Shown: positions 32,005 to 42,447, counted from the stretch's first letter. The stretch is 64,000 nt of DNA from Craterostigma plantagineum (GCA_027422505.1 JAPQWV010000012.1:24753501-24817500), one strand, 5' to 3'. A program made the numbers and translations. The notes: generated by a model from the letters alone, not told the origin.

Positions 32005-32771
32005 TAGGGGTGGGCATTCGGTACAAACCGTACCGAACCGAACCGATTTCGGTTCGGCAATTTGGAAAACTGAATACCGAACCGAACTTAATTCGGTTCG
32101 GTTCGGTAAAACCGAAAAATTTTCGGGTTTTTTCGGTTTTCTACCGAAATACCGAAGTTAAGAAAAAAAAATTGAATTTTGTTCCTGCAGGATGGGAGAG
32201 GAAGCTCTCTAGGGCGCGCGGCCGAAGAACTTGGCGACGAACACGGCGGCGCGGCCCTGGGCTGTGCGTCGGCGGTTTCCATCCACTGCAAGCACGACCT
32301 AAGAGCACAGTCGCCGTTGCAGCTCATTCTTTTTCCTAATCAAAGAGAAACTCGTGTTATTTAGTAAGAGCGATATGAGGGTGCAATTTGATTGAAGATA
32401 AAGGTTTATTGGGGAAGAAGACTAGAGAAGAAGATTAAAGCTGCGGGTTGATCGTGTAGATAGGAAGAAGATGGAAGAAAACCCTAAGTTGACCTCATAG
32501 TGGGCTTTGGGCTGTGTAAGAAAAATATTAGAAATATTGTCTGGGCCCATTTCGGGCCTACTAAACATATAACTAATAAATTAAATATATATTATTTTAA
32601 ATTCGGTAATTCGGTATACCGAAGCAGAAAACCAGTACCGAACCGAAATACCAAAATTTTGAAATTTACGTACCGAATACCGAACCGAATTTTTTCGGTT
32701 CGGTTCGGTTTGTACCGAAATTTCAGTTTTTCGGTAATTCGGTCCGGTAAACCGAATTGTGCCCACCCCTA
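32005..32771. mobile_element. hAT-type MITE, 767 bp, 8-bp TSD CTGCTTAC
   Basis: Termini TAGGGGTGGGCATTCGG and, reverse complemented, TAGGGGTGGGCACAATTCGG. Perfect 8-bp TSD CTGCTTAC at 31997-32004 and 32772-32779. Both ends are rich in ACCGAA / TTCGGT repeats. The centre (32190-32330) is GC-rich and may be captured host DNA; its frames do not match anything I recognise. Confidence 0.92.
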
Positions 32772-34161
32772 CTGCTTACCCTCAAGGAGTCTATCAACTT
32801 CTGTTTTTCTCTATCTAATGAGTTCCTGAGGTCTATGATATCTCTAGATAAGTCACTATTTTTCTTTTCTAATTTCTCACAGTCACATGGAATTTCCTCT
32901 TTCTTAGTAGTAACTAACTCTCCTTTCAAACGTGAGATCTCTAGATCAGCCTCATGTTTTTTCTTAGCTAGGCCATTTCGCTGCTTTATCAGTTCCTTAT
33001 TCAAGGAATTAGTGACTTAATCTTTCTCTCTGCTTTTTGAAGTAATTCACAAAATTCTTCCTTACTTTCTTCTATATCAGAAACAGATGAGTCACTTTCA
33101 TAATCCTGTTTAGGATATGAATTTTCTCAATGGAGGAAGAACGAGATACATGATCCTCGTCAGCCATATAAGCTTGATCCTCATCCCCGCTTTGTTCCAT
33201 TTCAGAGTCGTTAGAATCTATCACCATGGCCTTATGCTTCCTCTGTTTCTCATCATTGATTGTTGGGCATTCATGTGCATAGTGGCCTGGTTTGTTGCAT
33301 CGGAAGCATTCTGAACTTTCTTCCCGAACGTTAATATTCCCTTGTTTTTGTTCTGGAATTTTCCGGAGTTCCCTTTGAATCTCATTTTTCTGTTCGAATC
33401 TTTCAAATCTCTTTGTAAGCATGGCTAGGTCGTTCACCAGGCCTTCTTTTTCGTTGTCAGAATCAGATTCTTCTTGGTTGGATTTGAATGCAAAGGGCTT
33501 CTGATTTTTGTTCTGTGACTTCTCATTCATTGACGTTTGAATCATCTCATAAGATTTAAGAGATCCAATCAGTTCGGAGATGCTAAGTGCTTCTAGATCC
33601 TTTGCTTCGTAGATGGCAGTAACCTTGGCATTCCATTCTCGTGGCAGTGATCTCAATATCTTTCTGACTTGTTCACGGTCGGGAACCTTCTTTCCGAGAG
33701 AGAACATTTGGTTGATGATTCCCATGAATCTGGCATACATCTGGCTTATATCTCGTCAGATTCCATCGAGAACAGTTCGTACTGATGAGTGAGCAGAGCC
33801 AATCTTTCTTGCACAACTCGTTGAGTTCCTTCATGAGTAACTTGGAGCATATCCACATAGCCTTTGCCGATGAGCAGGAACTAACCCGAATGTATTCTTC
33901 CCATGTGCTGCATGCAAGCATGCCTTTTGCCTTTGCATTTCGCGTGATTCCCTTTTTATCATCAGCATTGTAATCTTTAGCGTCCTTTGGGGTTCCATCG
34001 GTTTTATTAACCGTATATGGTCCATTGATGATTGTCTCCCAAAGATCATAGTCGACAGCGATCAGAAACTCGATCACACGATTGTAGTTCGTTCCATCAA
34101 AGAGAGGCGGCCTAGAGTGGGATTGACCCTCTACAAATACATCAACACTCGAAAAAGCCAT
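32772..34161 (-). pseudogene. copia gag N-terminal and central region
   Basis: Frame 33673-34161 starts MAFSSVDVFVEGQSHSRPPL, followed by FDGTNYNRVIEFLIAVDYDL and the gag core. After a frameshift, 33072-33740 continues with MFSLGKKVPDREQVRKILRS, LGSLKSYEMIQTSMNEK-like core sequence and the first CCHC knuckle CFRCNKPGHYAHEC. The frame 32723-33004 supplies a coiled coil (RNGLAKKKHEADLEISRLKG). A large gag with coiled coil fits Sireviruses. Confidence 0.82.
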
Positions 34162-34199
34162 TAGATCTTAACTCAGGCGTATTAGGCCTTTTGTTGAGT

Positions 34200-34217
34200 A
34201 ACCTGACTCTGATACCA
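34200..34217 (-). other. primer-binding site (initiator Met tRNA) of the copia element
   Basis: Minus strand reads TGGTATCAGAGTCAGG, complementary to the 3' end of plant initiator Met tRNA, two bases inside the LTR end. Confidence 0.85.
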
Positions 34218-34219
34218 AA

Positions 34220-34330
34220 TGAAGTGTAAAATATGCCTGGGGGGTGTGAATTAGGCTATAAGAATTTTGGCTTATTCTCCTTTGAAAAATACTTTTCTTT
34301 AAGAAGATATTTTCGGAGTGCGTTATTTCC
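34220..34330 (-). repeat. truncated 5' LTR of the copia element
   Basis: 111 bp matching the start of the LTR at 36138 (TGAAGTGTAAAATATGCC ... GTTATTTCC). Similarity stops at 34330, exactly where M1 aminopeptidase exon sequence starts. Confidence 0.8.
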
Positions 34331-35417
34331 GAGGAGCTTACGAACATTCTCCACATTCCTGGGAATGTCAGACATAGCTTGGAGTGCAACCAAGGCATGA
34401 TCGATCAAGGGCCGGGCTTCTGATCAAGGGCCGGGCTTCTGATCAAGGGCAACCAAGGCATGATCGATCATATTCGTGGCAGTTTTGTACTCGTTAGGGG
34501 TGACTTTGGTAACTTCTTCATCGTCAAGTGATCCTAGGTACGCTGCAATAACAAAATAAAGAAGAAAATCGAACGTATGACAAGTGATTCTACTTTAAAA
34601 AAGATGGATCTAAAAGGAAAAAATCAGATGGCGCTAACCGAGGGCAGTGTTTTTAAGTGCACGTTTTCCCATATTAGGATGGCCGAATACGTATGCTTCA
34701 GAGCTTCTGTTGTTCAGCTGTATTAAGTACATACAAGCAAAATAAATCTTAGCGGTTGTCGTTTCGAGGAATTTTCAAAGAAAGTAAGAAATTGCACGAA
34801 TATCATCACGTTTCGATTAATTCTTGCTTCAGCTAAGAAGTGATATGCTTTCTGACGAAAGATCTAACAGCGTTAATAGCGACGGGGTCGACAACTTGCA
34901 TCATGTCCATGATTTCTCCAATCCCAGGCAAAGTTATCGCCTTTGTGATAAATTCCTACACCATTATTTTGCCAACATTAGCTTAATGGTTACGCTTTTT
35001 TTTCTCCTTCATATTCAAATATAAGGCTACACCTTATCCAAGGTTGGGTCAGTGAGTATGCTTCTGATGCCATGAAGAAATTGCGGGTTGAGTACCAATG
35101 GCTTTTTTTCTTGAAAATCAAACACTAACTTAAGCATCAGTTTTCTCGCCAACGTTTGCCCAGCCAGCCTCCCAACTTATCACACATAACAATATGATGA
35201 TCTAAGATAACTGTTATTGCTTCGATATCTAAGAGAGAAAAAAAAGATGGTGTCGTAAGAAAGAAATACCAATTGAACTCATCAGAATCATTAACCAAGA
35301 GGAAGTAAAGATGAGCATCGGTTAGGTAAGAGTCCATACGATCGGGCGAGCTGTAACCTCTCACAATAACGGGACCGGGTGCTCTGTGATGTCATTGAAC
35401 ACAAATTCTTCGTCTTT
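34331..35417 (-). pseudogene. puromycin-sensitive (M1) aminopeptidase gene fragment, five exons with introns
   Basis: Minus-strand exons matching the C-terminal region of plant M1 alanyl aminopeptidases: 35417-35270 ([27 protein letters not shown]), about 35178-35033 ([16 protein letters not shown]), 34955-34810 ([19 protein letters not shown]), 34717-34639 (HPNMGKRALKNTALG) and 34542-34331 (YLGSLDDEEVTK, NEYKTATNM, SDIPRNVENVRKLLG). Splice sites are mostly GT-AG. Lesions: a frameshift in the first exon, a TAG in the third, and a 63-bp partial duplication in the last. The zinc-binding catalytic domain is absent, so no peptidase can be made. The introns show capture from genomic DNA rather than from RNA. 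Confidence 0.85.
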
Positions 35418-35486
35418 CTGCGGTAATGGAACAAAAAATTATGGACAAAAGATAAGAAGAGAAAAAAATAATTCCCAAATTCCCAC

Positions 35487-36000
35487 CTCTTTCTTACACA
35501 GACTCAACAGATAATCGTTGTACTTCCGTTCAACCACTCTGCAGCTCTTCATCAGAACTATCTCGCTAGAACGCGCCAAGTTCCCAAGCAAAAATTCTTT
35601 GAAATCAACATCTTTCAAGAGGGGAATAATCGGACCTATGAGGTCGATTTTCTCGTGGGACAGGAAATAAACCGTCTTGGACGAAAAATCGCCGCCGCCT
35701 TCCCTCTTAGCCGCGGCGTACATATGGTGGTAATAAGCAAACGACACAGATCCTCCGACCCCAAAGCAAACGGCGGGTGTTCCCATCGAAGAAGCGAGCT
35801 TCGGCGCCCATGGCTGGAAAATATCGTATATGACCAAATCCGTTTTATCATCCAAGATTTGGGCGAAACTCGCGCTTGATTCTTGAAAAGCTTTTATGAG
35901 GCTTGGGATGAGGTGCGACAGCAAGTTCTTGGTGGTGTGCATTGCCGGCGGTAGCTCCGGCAAGGATGGGACGTAGAGGTCAACAGCTCGATCGACAATT
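35487..36000 (-). pseudogene. UDP-glycosyltransferase fragment (UGT94/1,6-glucosyltransferase-like)
   Basis: The frame 35439-35963 and its upstream extension read VDLYVPSLPELPPAMHTTKN, DDKTDLVIYDIFQPWAPKLA and VCFGVGGSVSFAYYHHMY, all characteristic of the N-terminal acceptor-binding half of plant family 1 UGTs. The N-terminal His-containing start and the C-terminal PSPG sugar-donor box are both missing, so it is not an enzyme. It stops being UGT-like at LSLCKKE, where GTGGGA forms a plausible splice donor facing the aminopeptidase exon 69 nt further on. UGT94 membership is inferred from motif resemblance only. Confidence 0.8.
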
Positions 36001-36137
36001 CATTTGCGTCGGTGATGATCTAATCGAGGTTTATGGGAGTTGAGTAGATGTAGATCTTTCATGAAAACTTTTTTTTAGGAATACCAGGAGTTAATGATTG
36101 GAACGTAACATCGTAACTTTAAAGTCTAAATACAATG

Positions 36138-37386
36138 TGAAGTGTAAAATATGCCTAAGAGGGGGGGGGGGTGAATTAGGCTATAAAAATTTTGGCTTGT
36201 TCTTCTTTGAAAAATACTTTTCTTTAAGAAGATATATGTAGAGTATGTTATTTCCCAGAAAGCAGTACGAGTACCCAAGTTATCTCCCTAATTCTGATTC
36301 ACAAAATATCACGTTATTTTCAGAACTTGTTTCAAAGATATCACCGTGTTATTTGCTGGTGTCCCTGGTTTGTCCCACAAAAAGTAAATAGCAGAAAGTA
36401 AAGTGAGACGGGATTTTTATACAGGTTATATCCCCAACTGGGGTTTAATCCTGTCCTTGGGGTGTGATCTCCCCAAGAGTTCCAATCAATCACTGAGTAC
36501 TACCGGTTATGGTTACAAAATGATCGACCCTTACACAACCGAAGCATTTTGGAAACTAGACCTCCACCTAGGCTACCACACGCCAAGTTTCGATCCACGT
36601 CGTTTACCTAGGAAACCTATTCCCCGAGTGGATGCAGCTTGCTACCGAAGGGCCACCGAATCCACCAAATTCGTCCCTCCACGTGCGGAAGACTCCAACC
36701 GTGCTCCTTTGTGCGTTCAACACGTTCGAAGACATAACACGTCCGAAGACTAGGGTTTTAGGATATGGTGTTGCTAAAGATCGCTCACGGGTACAGATTC
36801 GATGGCTTGTGTGTTCGTTGTGTACCCTTCAATCGTGAAGTGTTTATCTTCTATATAGACCCACGAATAGCTTCTACACTTCACAAGGAAATTTAAGCAC
36901 TGAATATGCAAGAGAAAGCTCAATAATCACGTGCATTAACTCAAAGAATAATGCCAAGAATAAACCAATTAAGCTCAACGGTCAAACATGATCATCTACC
37001 ATAAATACCACAGATTAACTTTCATTCCACTGTAATCTCATCCGTCTGTCAGCATATTCCATATATAGACTCAATCGGCATATTACCATATATAAGCCCA
37101 ATCTATTAATCACTTTCCAAAATATATTAATTCCAATTCGCATAAGGAAATATAGATCATTGATTCACTGATTTAAGAGTCAAACAAGATATCACTCAAA
37201 CGGATATATATCATTGATATTCTTTCCTAAAATAAATCAATCACATGTATGCATTCAATCAGAATATCTTTTCCATATATAGCATAGTCATTTATATCCG
37301 GATGATCACATCGATATTCTTGCCTAAAATAAATCAATCACATGTAAGCATTCAATGAGAATTTCTTTTCCATATATAGCATAGTA
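36138..37386 (-). repeat. LTR of the copia family seen at 34220 (solo or orphan)
   Basis: Starts TGAAGTGTAAAATATGCC, same as 34220, and extends through a segment with TATATCCCCAACTGGGGTTT (about 36425-36445) and promoter-like AT-rich DNA. There is no primer-binding site or coding region adjoining it. At 37216-37386 a 97-bp unit (GATATTCTT...AGCATAGT) is present twice in tandem. The right end is approximate and no TSD could be fixed. Confidence 0.6.
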
Positions 37387-38155
37387 AAAAATATATATAT
37401 TTTTTTATTTTTACAAATATTTTTATTTTTATAAATACTAAGATATTTTATAAATATTCGAAAGTATTTATAAATTAAAAATACTAATTTATAAAAATAA
37501 AAAATATTTTTGAATATTGAAGAATATAAGATATGCATATCATTTTAATCGTCGTGAAACAAACAATAAGTTAGATGCATTTAATGATTTTTTACGTAAT
37601 CACATGAAATAACGATGATTTTACGATTTGGTGGATTATACAATTCATAAATATAAAATAATTTAAAATAAAAAAAGTAAAAAATTTAACAAGGAATGTC
37701 ACCCCCATGGGGCGACACTAAGAAACAAAAAAGAAAATTAAAAAAAAAAATAAAAGGACATCTAACTCGTAAGAATAACATACGAGTTAGTCCACATCAT
37801 CCGCACTCACCACCAAGGACTAGTAACTCGTATAATCTTTATACGAGTTAATTGGTTCTGATTTGTTTATCTTGTTAGTGGTTTATATTTTTTTAATTAT
37901 TTTGTTAAAAAAACCACTATTTTGTACTATGTTGACTTTCGAGTTTATCACAGTTGACCTCGTCATGTTCAAATAATTAGTACATTGCTTCATCATCAAT
38001 TAATTAGACTAGTATACGAAGCACACTCGAATGCGTGTGCCAATTCATAGCATATACTTTTATTTATAGTTGAAAATTTTATATTTTAATATATGCTATT
38101 ATGATTAATTCTGAAAGGAATATTGTGAAATATGCAAATTAAAAAATTAATTTAT
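37387..38155. other. AT-rich intergenic stretch with two matched hairpins
   Basis: Mostly low-complexity AT. Two hairpins with the same stem lie at 37763-37789 and 37824-37850. No gene seen. Confidence 0.5.
37763..37850. repeat. paired TAACTCGTA / TACGAGTTA hairpins
   Basis: TAACTCGTA (37763-37771) pairs with TACGAGTTA (37781-37789). TAACTCGTAT (37824-37833) pairs with ATACGAGTTA (37841-37850). Same stem, different loops, 34 bp apart. Confidence 0.75.
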
Positions 38156-38164
38156 AAGGATTTA

Positions 38165-38220
38165 GGGTCTTTAAAAAAATAGTCCTTGACTCAGTCAATG
38201 TTAAAAAATTAGCCTCGTTG
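38165..38220. repeat. left terminal inverted repeat of the MULE
   Basis: Core TTGACTCAGTCAATGTTAAA followed by AAATTAGCCTC. Imperfect match to the right end. Confidence 0.85.
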
Positions 38221-38689
38221 GCTTTTTTTTGTCAATGGCCTTCATTTTAATTAACTGTTAACCATCTCCTTTAAACCCTCGTTAATTAACTAAAAATAAA
38301 AGAAAAAGAATAATAAATATACATACAGACTCTGTATCTCTATAAAAGAAACGAAACCCCATTTAAACGCACAGCATCAAGTAATAATTACTACAACCAC
38401 CCAGATCGATCCAACCTTTCTTCTTCATCGTCTCTAAGAAAAACAACCTCATTTTCGTCACTAAGTCGAGCTCGAAGTCTGTGAAACAAGTCTTGAAAGA
38501 AATACACAGATCTAACTCTTTACAGTAAGTTTTTTTTTCATTTCGAATTATGAATTTTAACCCTCGAAATTACGTGATTGTGTCAAAGAGGTGATGTTTG
38601 GAGATGAGAGTGTCAAATTTCCAGTTGAAAAGACGAAACACGTGGTCATGCTTCATGGATTATATCCGCAAGGGCCCTATGCATTAGAT

Positions 38690-39005
38690 CTGGGGCCCCG
38701 TGCATAACTTCAGGGGCCCCGCATATCTTTAAACGGTCCCCGCACGCTGGTGCCGGGATGCCGCGCATCAGTGCAGGGGCCGCGCGCACTAGAGCACGGG
38801 TCCCACGCACTATATCAGGGTCGTCACGCATCAGTGCGCGGGCCCCTGGCACATCAGTGCATGGGCTGCGCATCAGCGCATGGGCGGCGCATTGGGGCAT
38901 GGGTCCCGCTCACTAGAGCTTGGGTCCCAAGCACTATAGCTGAGGTCCCGCGCATCAGCGCATGGGCCGCACACTGGGGCATGGGTCCCGCTCACTAGAG
39001 CTTGG
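38690..39005. repeat. GC-rich tandem array in left arm of the MULE
   Basis: Short motifs GCATCAGCGCATGGGC and CACTAGAGCTTGGGTCCC recur. An 81-bp unit is present twice at the right edge (about 38869-38931 and 38950-39005). It produces chance frames on both strands. Confidence 0.75.
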
Positions 39006-39200
39006 TTGCTCGACGCATCCAACTACCATTCTTACCATCTTTCTGAATACGAAGGTTTTCTAGAACATTAAATCGGACACTGCGAGAATCAAAATGAGAA
39101 TGAAGATGATCCGGTCGAACAACTCGAGGAACATTATGCTTCGGAAAGTAATAATGACGATGTCGGCGTCCCGGAGCATAACTCTCCACATGCGGATGAT

Positions 39201-40235
39201 GGCACGCACAGATTTGGGGATGGTTCATGCCTGTTTGTTGGTCAGGAATTTCGGAACAAGAATGAAGTCAAGGACGTGATCACTAAAGTCGCCCTTGATG
39301 CGTGTTTTGAGTTCAAATTGATCCGGTCAAATAAAACCATGTACATAGTGAAATGCGCAAGCGACAGATGCACATGGCGAGTACGAGCTGCAAAGGACAC
39401 GGACTGCCTTTTTTCTCAATACGAACGTACTATGGCAAGCACACATGCGGGGTTTCTCATCATCGCCGTAGACATCGGCAAGGAAGTTCGCCAGTTGTAT
39501 CCCAAGTTATGTTGGAACATTTCACCGGTCCAAAAGACATTCTGCAACCCAAGTTAATCATGTCGATGATGCAGAACAAATGAGTATATGTCTCGTACTA
39601 CAAGGCTTGGAAAGGCAATCAACTAGCATCGGACGAATTAGTCGGTAACAGTGACGATTGTTACGGTTTACTTCCGGCATACTTGGATGCGTTGAGGCAA
39701 GCAAACGTTGACAACATCACAGATTGGGAGATGGACGAAGAAAGGAGGTTCAAATATATGTTCTTAGCATACGGCGCTGCAGGGGATTTGCATACATGAG
39801 GAAAGTCGTATCTATCGATGCAACTTTTTTGAAGGGTAAGTATAAAGGATTTTTGCTCATTGCAACGGCGCAAGATGACGATTACCATCAATACCCTCTC
39901 GCATGGGGTCTTGCTGACGTGGAGGGAACCGAATCTTGGACGTGGTTTCTCACTAGATTGACGCATTTCGTACCGGACAGTAATGAACTCGTCATAATTT
40001 CCGACTGAAACCACGGTATAAAGAATGCCGTCCGACCGTGTTTCCGAATTCGTTTCACGGTTTCTGCGCGTGGCACATTCAACAAAATCTGAAGATGAAA
40101 ACGGCGGAGAAGGGTGCGTGCCCCATTTTCTGGCGGGTAGCGAATGCATACACCAAGGCCGAGTGCGATGCACATTACAAAGCTCTGGTTCAACATTCAA
40201 GTCGGACGAGTCGATACCCACTTTGTTTTACATAA
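39201..40235 (+). pseudogene. MuDR-type transposase pseudogene
   Basis: N-terminal DNA-binding region: GQEFRNKNEVKDVITKVAL, FKLIRSNKTMYIVKCASD and CTWRVRA (39240-39557). Catalytic region in another frame (39724-40008): VVSIDATFLKGKYKGFLLIA with the first Asp, DDDYHQYPLAWGLADVEGTE and LVIISD with the second Asp, followed by an in-frame stop. A third frame (40038-40235) has FPNSFHGFCAWHIQQNLKMK. At least two frameshifts and two stops; the SWIM zinc finger is missing. It encodes the enzyme that would excise the MULE; this copy is inactive. Confidence 0.88.
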
Positions 40236-40437
40236 AAAATATTTACATTGGGAGGATAATTATTTAAACCATGCATGCCACTTGAATAAAAATTGAATAA
40301 AAATTACATTTATTTTGGACCAAACCAGGAATAAAATTCCTTACGGAAAATACAAATTGCAAGAAATTTCCTAATATCTACAATGCCGCTCGCAAACATG
40401 AGTAATCAGGCTCATTGCAACACGTGAACGCCGTACT

Positions 40438-40795
40438 ATGAAGCACGGGTCCCTCGCTAGCGCCCACGGGACCCCGCATCTACATCGCCCGGGTCCCCAG
40501 CGCAGCATAACACGGGTCTCTGTGCTAGCAAGCACGGGTCCCGTACTAGCTGTCAGGGTCACCGCGCTGGCACGCACGGGTCCCCAGCACAGCATAGCAC
40601 GGGTCACCAGCGCTAGCACGAACGGGTCCCGTGCTATGCTTTCTAGGGTTTCCAGAGAGACAAAGCACGGGTTCATTGACATGGACCCCTGCGCTTCACA
40701 CGAATCCCTGAGATTCAAAGCACGGGTCCCCTACCATTGCAAGCACGGGTACCCGGTGCCTGAAATTAGGGTCCCGTGCGATCTATACGACGGGT
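40438..40795. repeat. AGCACGGGTCCC repeat array in right arm of the MULE
   Basis: About a dozen diverged copies of GCACGGGTCCC with variable spacers, in both arrangements with GCTAGCA. Compositionally unlike the surrounding AT-rich DNA. Not coding. Confidence 0.78.
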
Positions 40796-41089
40796 TCTTC
40801 ATAAATTAAAAAAATTACCTTCATTGTTTGGGATCTCGCCTGAACTGTCATGGATTCCGAGCTTGAAATTCGACTGTGAAGAAGGATGTGAAGAGAAGAG
40901 GGAGAAAGCTTGATCGATTTGCAAAGGGCCCTGAAGTGAAATGGTTCTTTATTTATTTACTTTTACTTTTTCAGATTCTACAGTAAACCTCTGTGAAAAG
41001 CTGTAATTTTTCGTTAAGTGTTGTTGATTGCCATTAAAGAAGGGTAGAATAGTATTTACGCAGAGTAAGTAAGGGTATTGGTCTTTTAG

Positions 41090-41147
41090 CATTTAGGAGG
41101 CTATTTTTTAATATTGACTATGTCAAAGTCCATTTTTTAAATAATCT
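41090..41147. repeat. right terminal inverted repeat of the MULE
   Basis: Reads GGAGGCTATTTTTTAATATT then GACTATGTCAAAGTCC toward the TSD at 41148; it is the inverted counterpart of 38165-38220. Confidence 0.85.
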
Positions 41148-41156
41148 AAGGATTTA

Positions 41157-41790
41157 TTTAAAATCAATTAAAAACTAAAGGACTAAATTGTAAATTATAT
41201 GTCAAAATTGACACACCAAATTGGGGAGAGCAGTTACTCTAGCATGCTCTCACTTAATAAAATAGATAGATAATCACAAAAGATTTTATCATTCAGAGTA
41301 AAAATTCGTGACATATGCTACATTAGGTAATTAATTAATCAATCAAAACGCGAGAAGACTCCTTGCCGAACGTTAAGTTTTTAGTTTGAAAATTAATTAA
41401 GGTGTTTACATTAGCTGTTTGTTTTTGTCCTGCAAAGAAGGCCAGTCATCACAGCCCACGGGAACAAGTGCCAAATCTTGAGAAGATGGAATATAGTTTT
41501 CTAGGCGAATATAACATTGCGCGTGTGTTATGTGTGGTGTAGGCAGCCCACCCTTATTCATATTGGTTTGGCTGTTTTCGATCTCGGACTCCCATCTTTA
41601 TTACCACGTCTTCCATAAATGCAATTTAGAAAAACACGTGATTACGTGCACATAAAAACGTAAATAAAGTAAGCTTCTTTTGCCAAGGGGAATATTAAGC
41701 AAATAAATGGAAACCCTTCGGACATCGTATCTTTATGGACATTCACTCAAATTTAAAAACACCTTGGCCACTCCACGAGCAAAATACAGT

Positions 41791-41793
<3 letters not shown>
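41157..41793. other. region upstream of the DUF716 pseudogene
   Basis: Possible former promoter of the DUF716 gene. No other feature seen. Confidence 0.4.

Positions 41794-41865
<72 letters not shown>
41794..41865. repeat. (TC)36 microsatellite
   Basis: Uninterrupted TC dinucleotide run of 72 bp. Pyrimidine runs are common in plant 5' UTRs, and this one lies about 100 bp before the first DUF716-like codons. Confidence 0.95.
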
Positions 41866-41868
<3 letters not shown>

Positions 41869-41969
41869 ATCCATTACATTTATCTCGATCAGTTTCCTTA
41901 CGAAAACAACAACATTTTGACCAAGAAGGAAATAATACATAAAGGAAAAAAATAAGGGTGTGGGCAAGA

Positions 41970-42447
41970 CAGAAACGGACACCCTCATAGGTCACGTAGC
42001 TCCTGGTTCGCTTTCTTTATGATAGGATCGTGGCACTTAATCCACAACATCAAGCGCCATGCGCAAAGTCCAAAGTCCCACACCTAATCGCCATGGTTTC
42101 CATCTTCCAGATCAGTAAATACTTGGATCCCTATGTGATCATGTTGGTTAATTTCATGTCCATGTCCATGGAGCCTTTATCGGTTCTGAACATCACCAAC
42201 CTCTCGACCCTGATGGAACCGTACCCTCCAACCATCTTCACAACATGGAACACTTAAAGCACCGCACATTTGAGGCTTGACCTACATACTTGACTCTTTG
42301 CGGACAACAGCTGCTCGTTTTCCATCTTCATTCGGCCAACCACACGGGTGTTGAAGGACAATACCATTGGACGCTTCAAATCGTTATCACGGCCGTTTTG
42401 GGGATTAAATACAAGAAGAGTTTCTTGAATAGCTTTGTGAGATCGGT
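41970..42447 (+). pseudogene. DUF716/TMEM45-like membrane protein pseudogene, 5' part
   Basis: In scattered frames: TLIGHVAPG near the start, a WHLIHNIKRHAQ-like stretch, MSMSMEP, HHQPLDPDGTVPSNHLHNME and, in the frame 42290-42514, LCGQQLLVFHLHSANHTGVE and GQYHWTLQIVI then KSFLNSFVRSVS. These follow the order of plant DUF716 proteins. Several frameshifts and stops show it was already decaying. The copia LTR at 42448 cuts it after the RSVS codons; the rest is at 52306-52547. Confidence 0.82.

Larger units (their letters stand above)
23345..34330 (-). mobile_element. truncated copia element (Sirevirus-like gag), minus strand, with two nested insertions
   Basis: Reading leftward on the minus strand: LTR fragment (34220-34330), primer-binding site complementary to initiator Met tRNA (TGGTATCAGAG at 34207-34217), gag with two CCHC knuckles, protease, GAG-pre-integrase, integrase and RT. 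It stops at about 23345 without RNase H or 3' LTR. It is interrupted by a 6-kb non-autonomous LTR element (25110-31124) and a hAT MITE (32005-32771); coding sequence resumes on the far side of each. Many frameshifts and stops. The LTR fragment is abruptly cut at 34330, where captured gene exons begin. Confidence 0.85.
38165..41147. mobile_element. Mutator-like element (MULE), 2983 bp, 9-bp TSD AAGGATTTA
   Basis: Perfect 9-bp TSD AAGGATTTA at 38156-38164 and 41148-41156, the length diagnostic of MULEs. Imperfect terminal inverted repeats of about 55 bp: left GGGTCTTTAAAAAAATAG..., right (reverse complement) AGATTATTTAAAAAATGG..., both continuing with a TTGAC..AGTCAAT..TTAAAAAAT..AGCCTC core. 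The interior carries a MuDR-type transposase pseudogene (plus strand) flanked on both sides by GC-rich repeat arrays. Confidence 0.92.

Noticed and set aside
38646..38998. Small GC-rich ORFs in the MULE
   Set aside because: Translations of the tandem array; frames open on both strands with repeated words.
39661..40221. 186-codon minus-strand ORF opposite the MULE transposase
   Set aside because: Shadow of the transposase coding sequence on the plus strand.
41707..41988. Ser/Leu repeat and Arg/Glu repeat proteins
   Set aside because: All are translations of the (TC)36 microsatellite.
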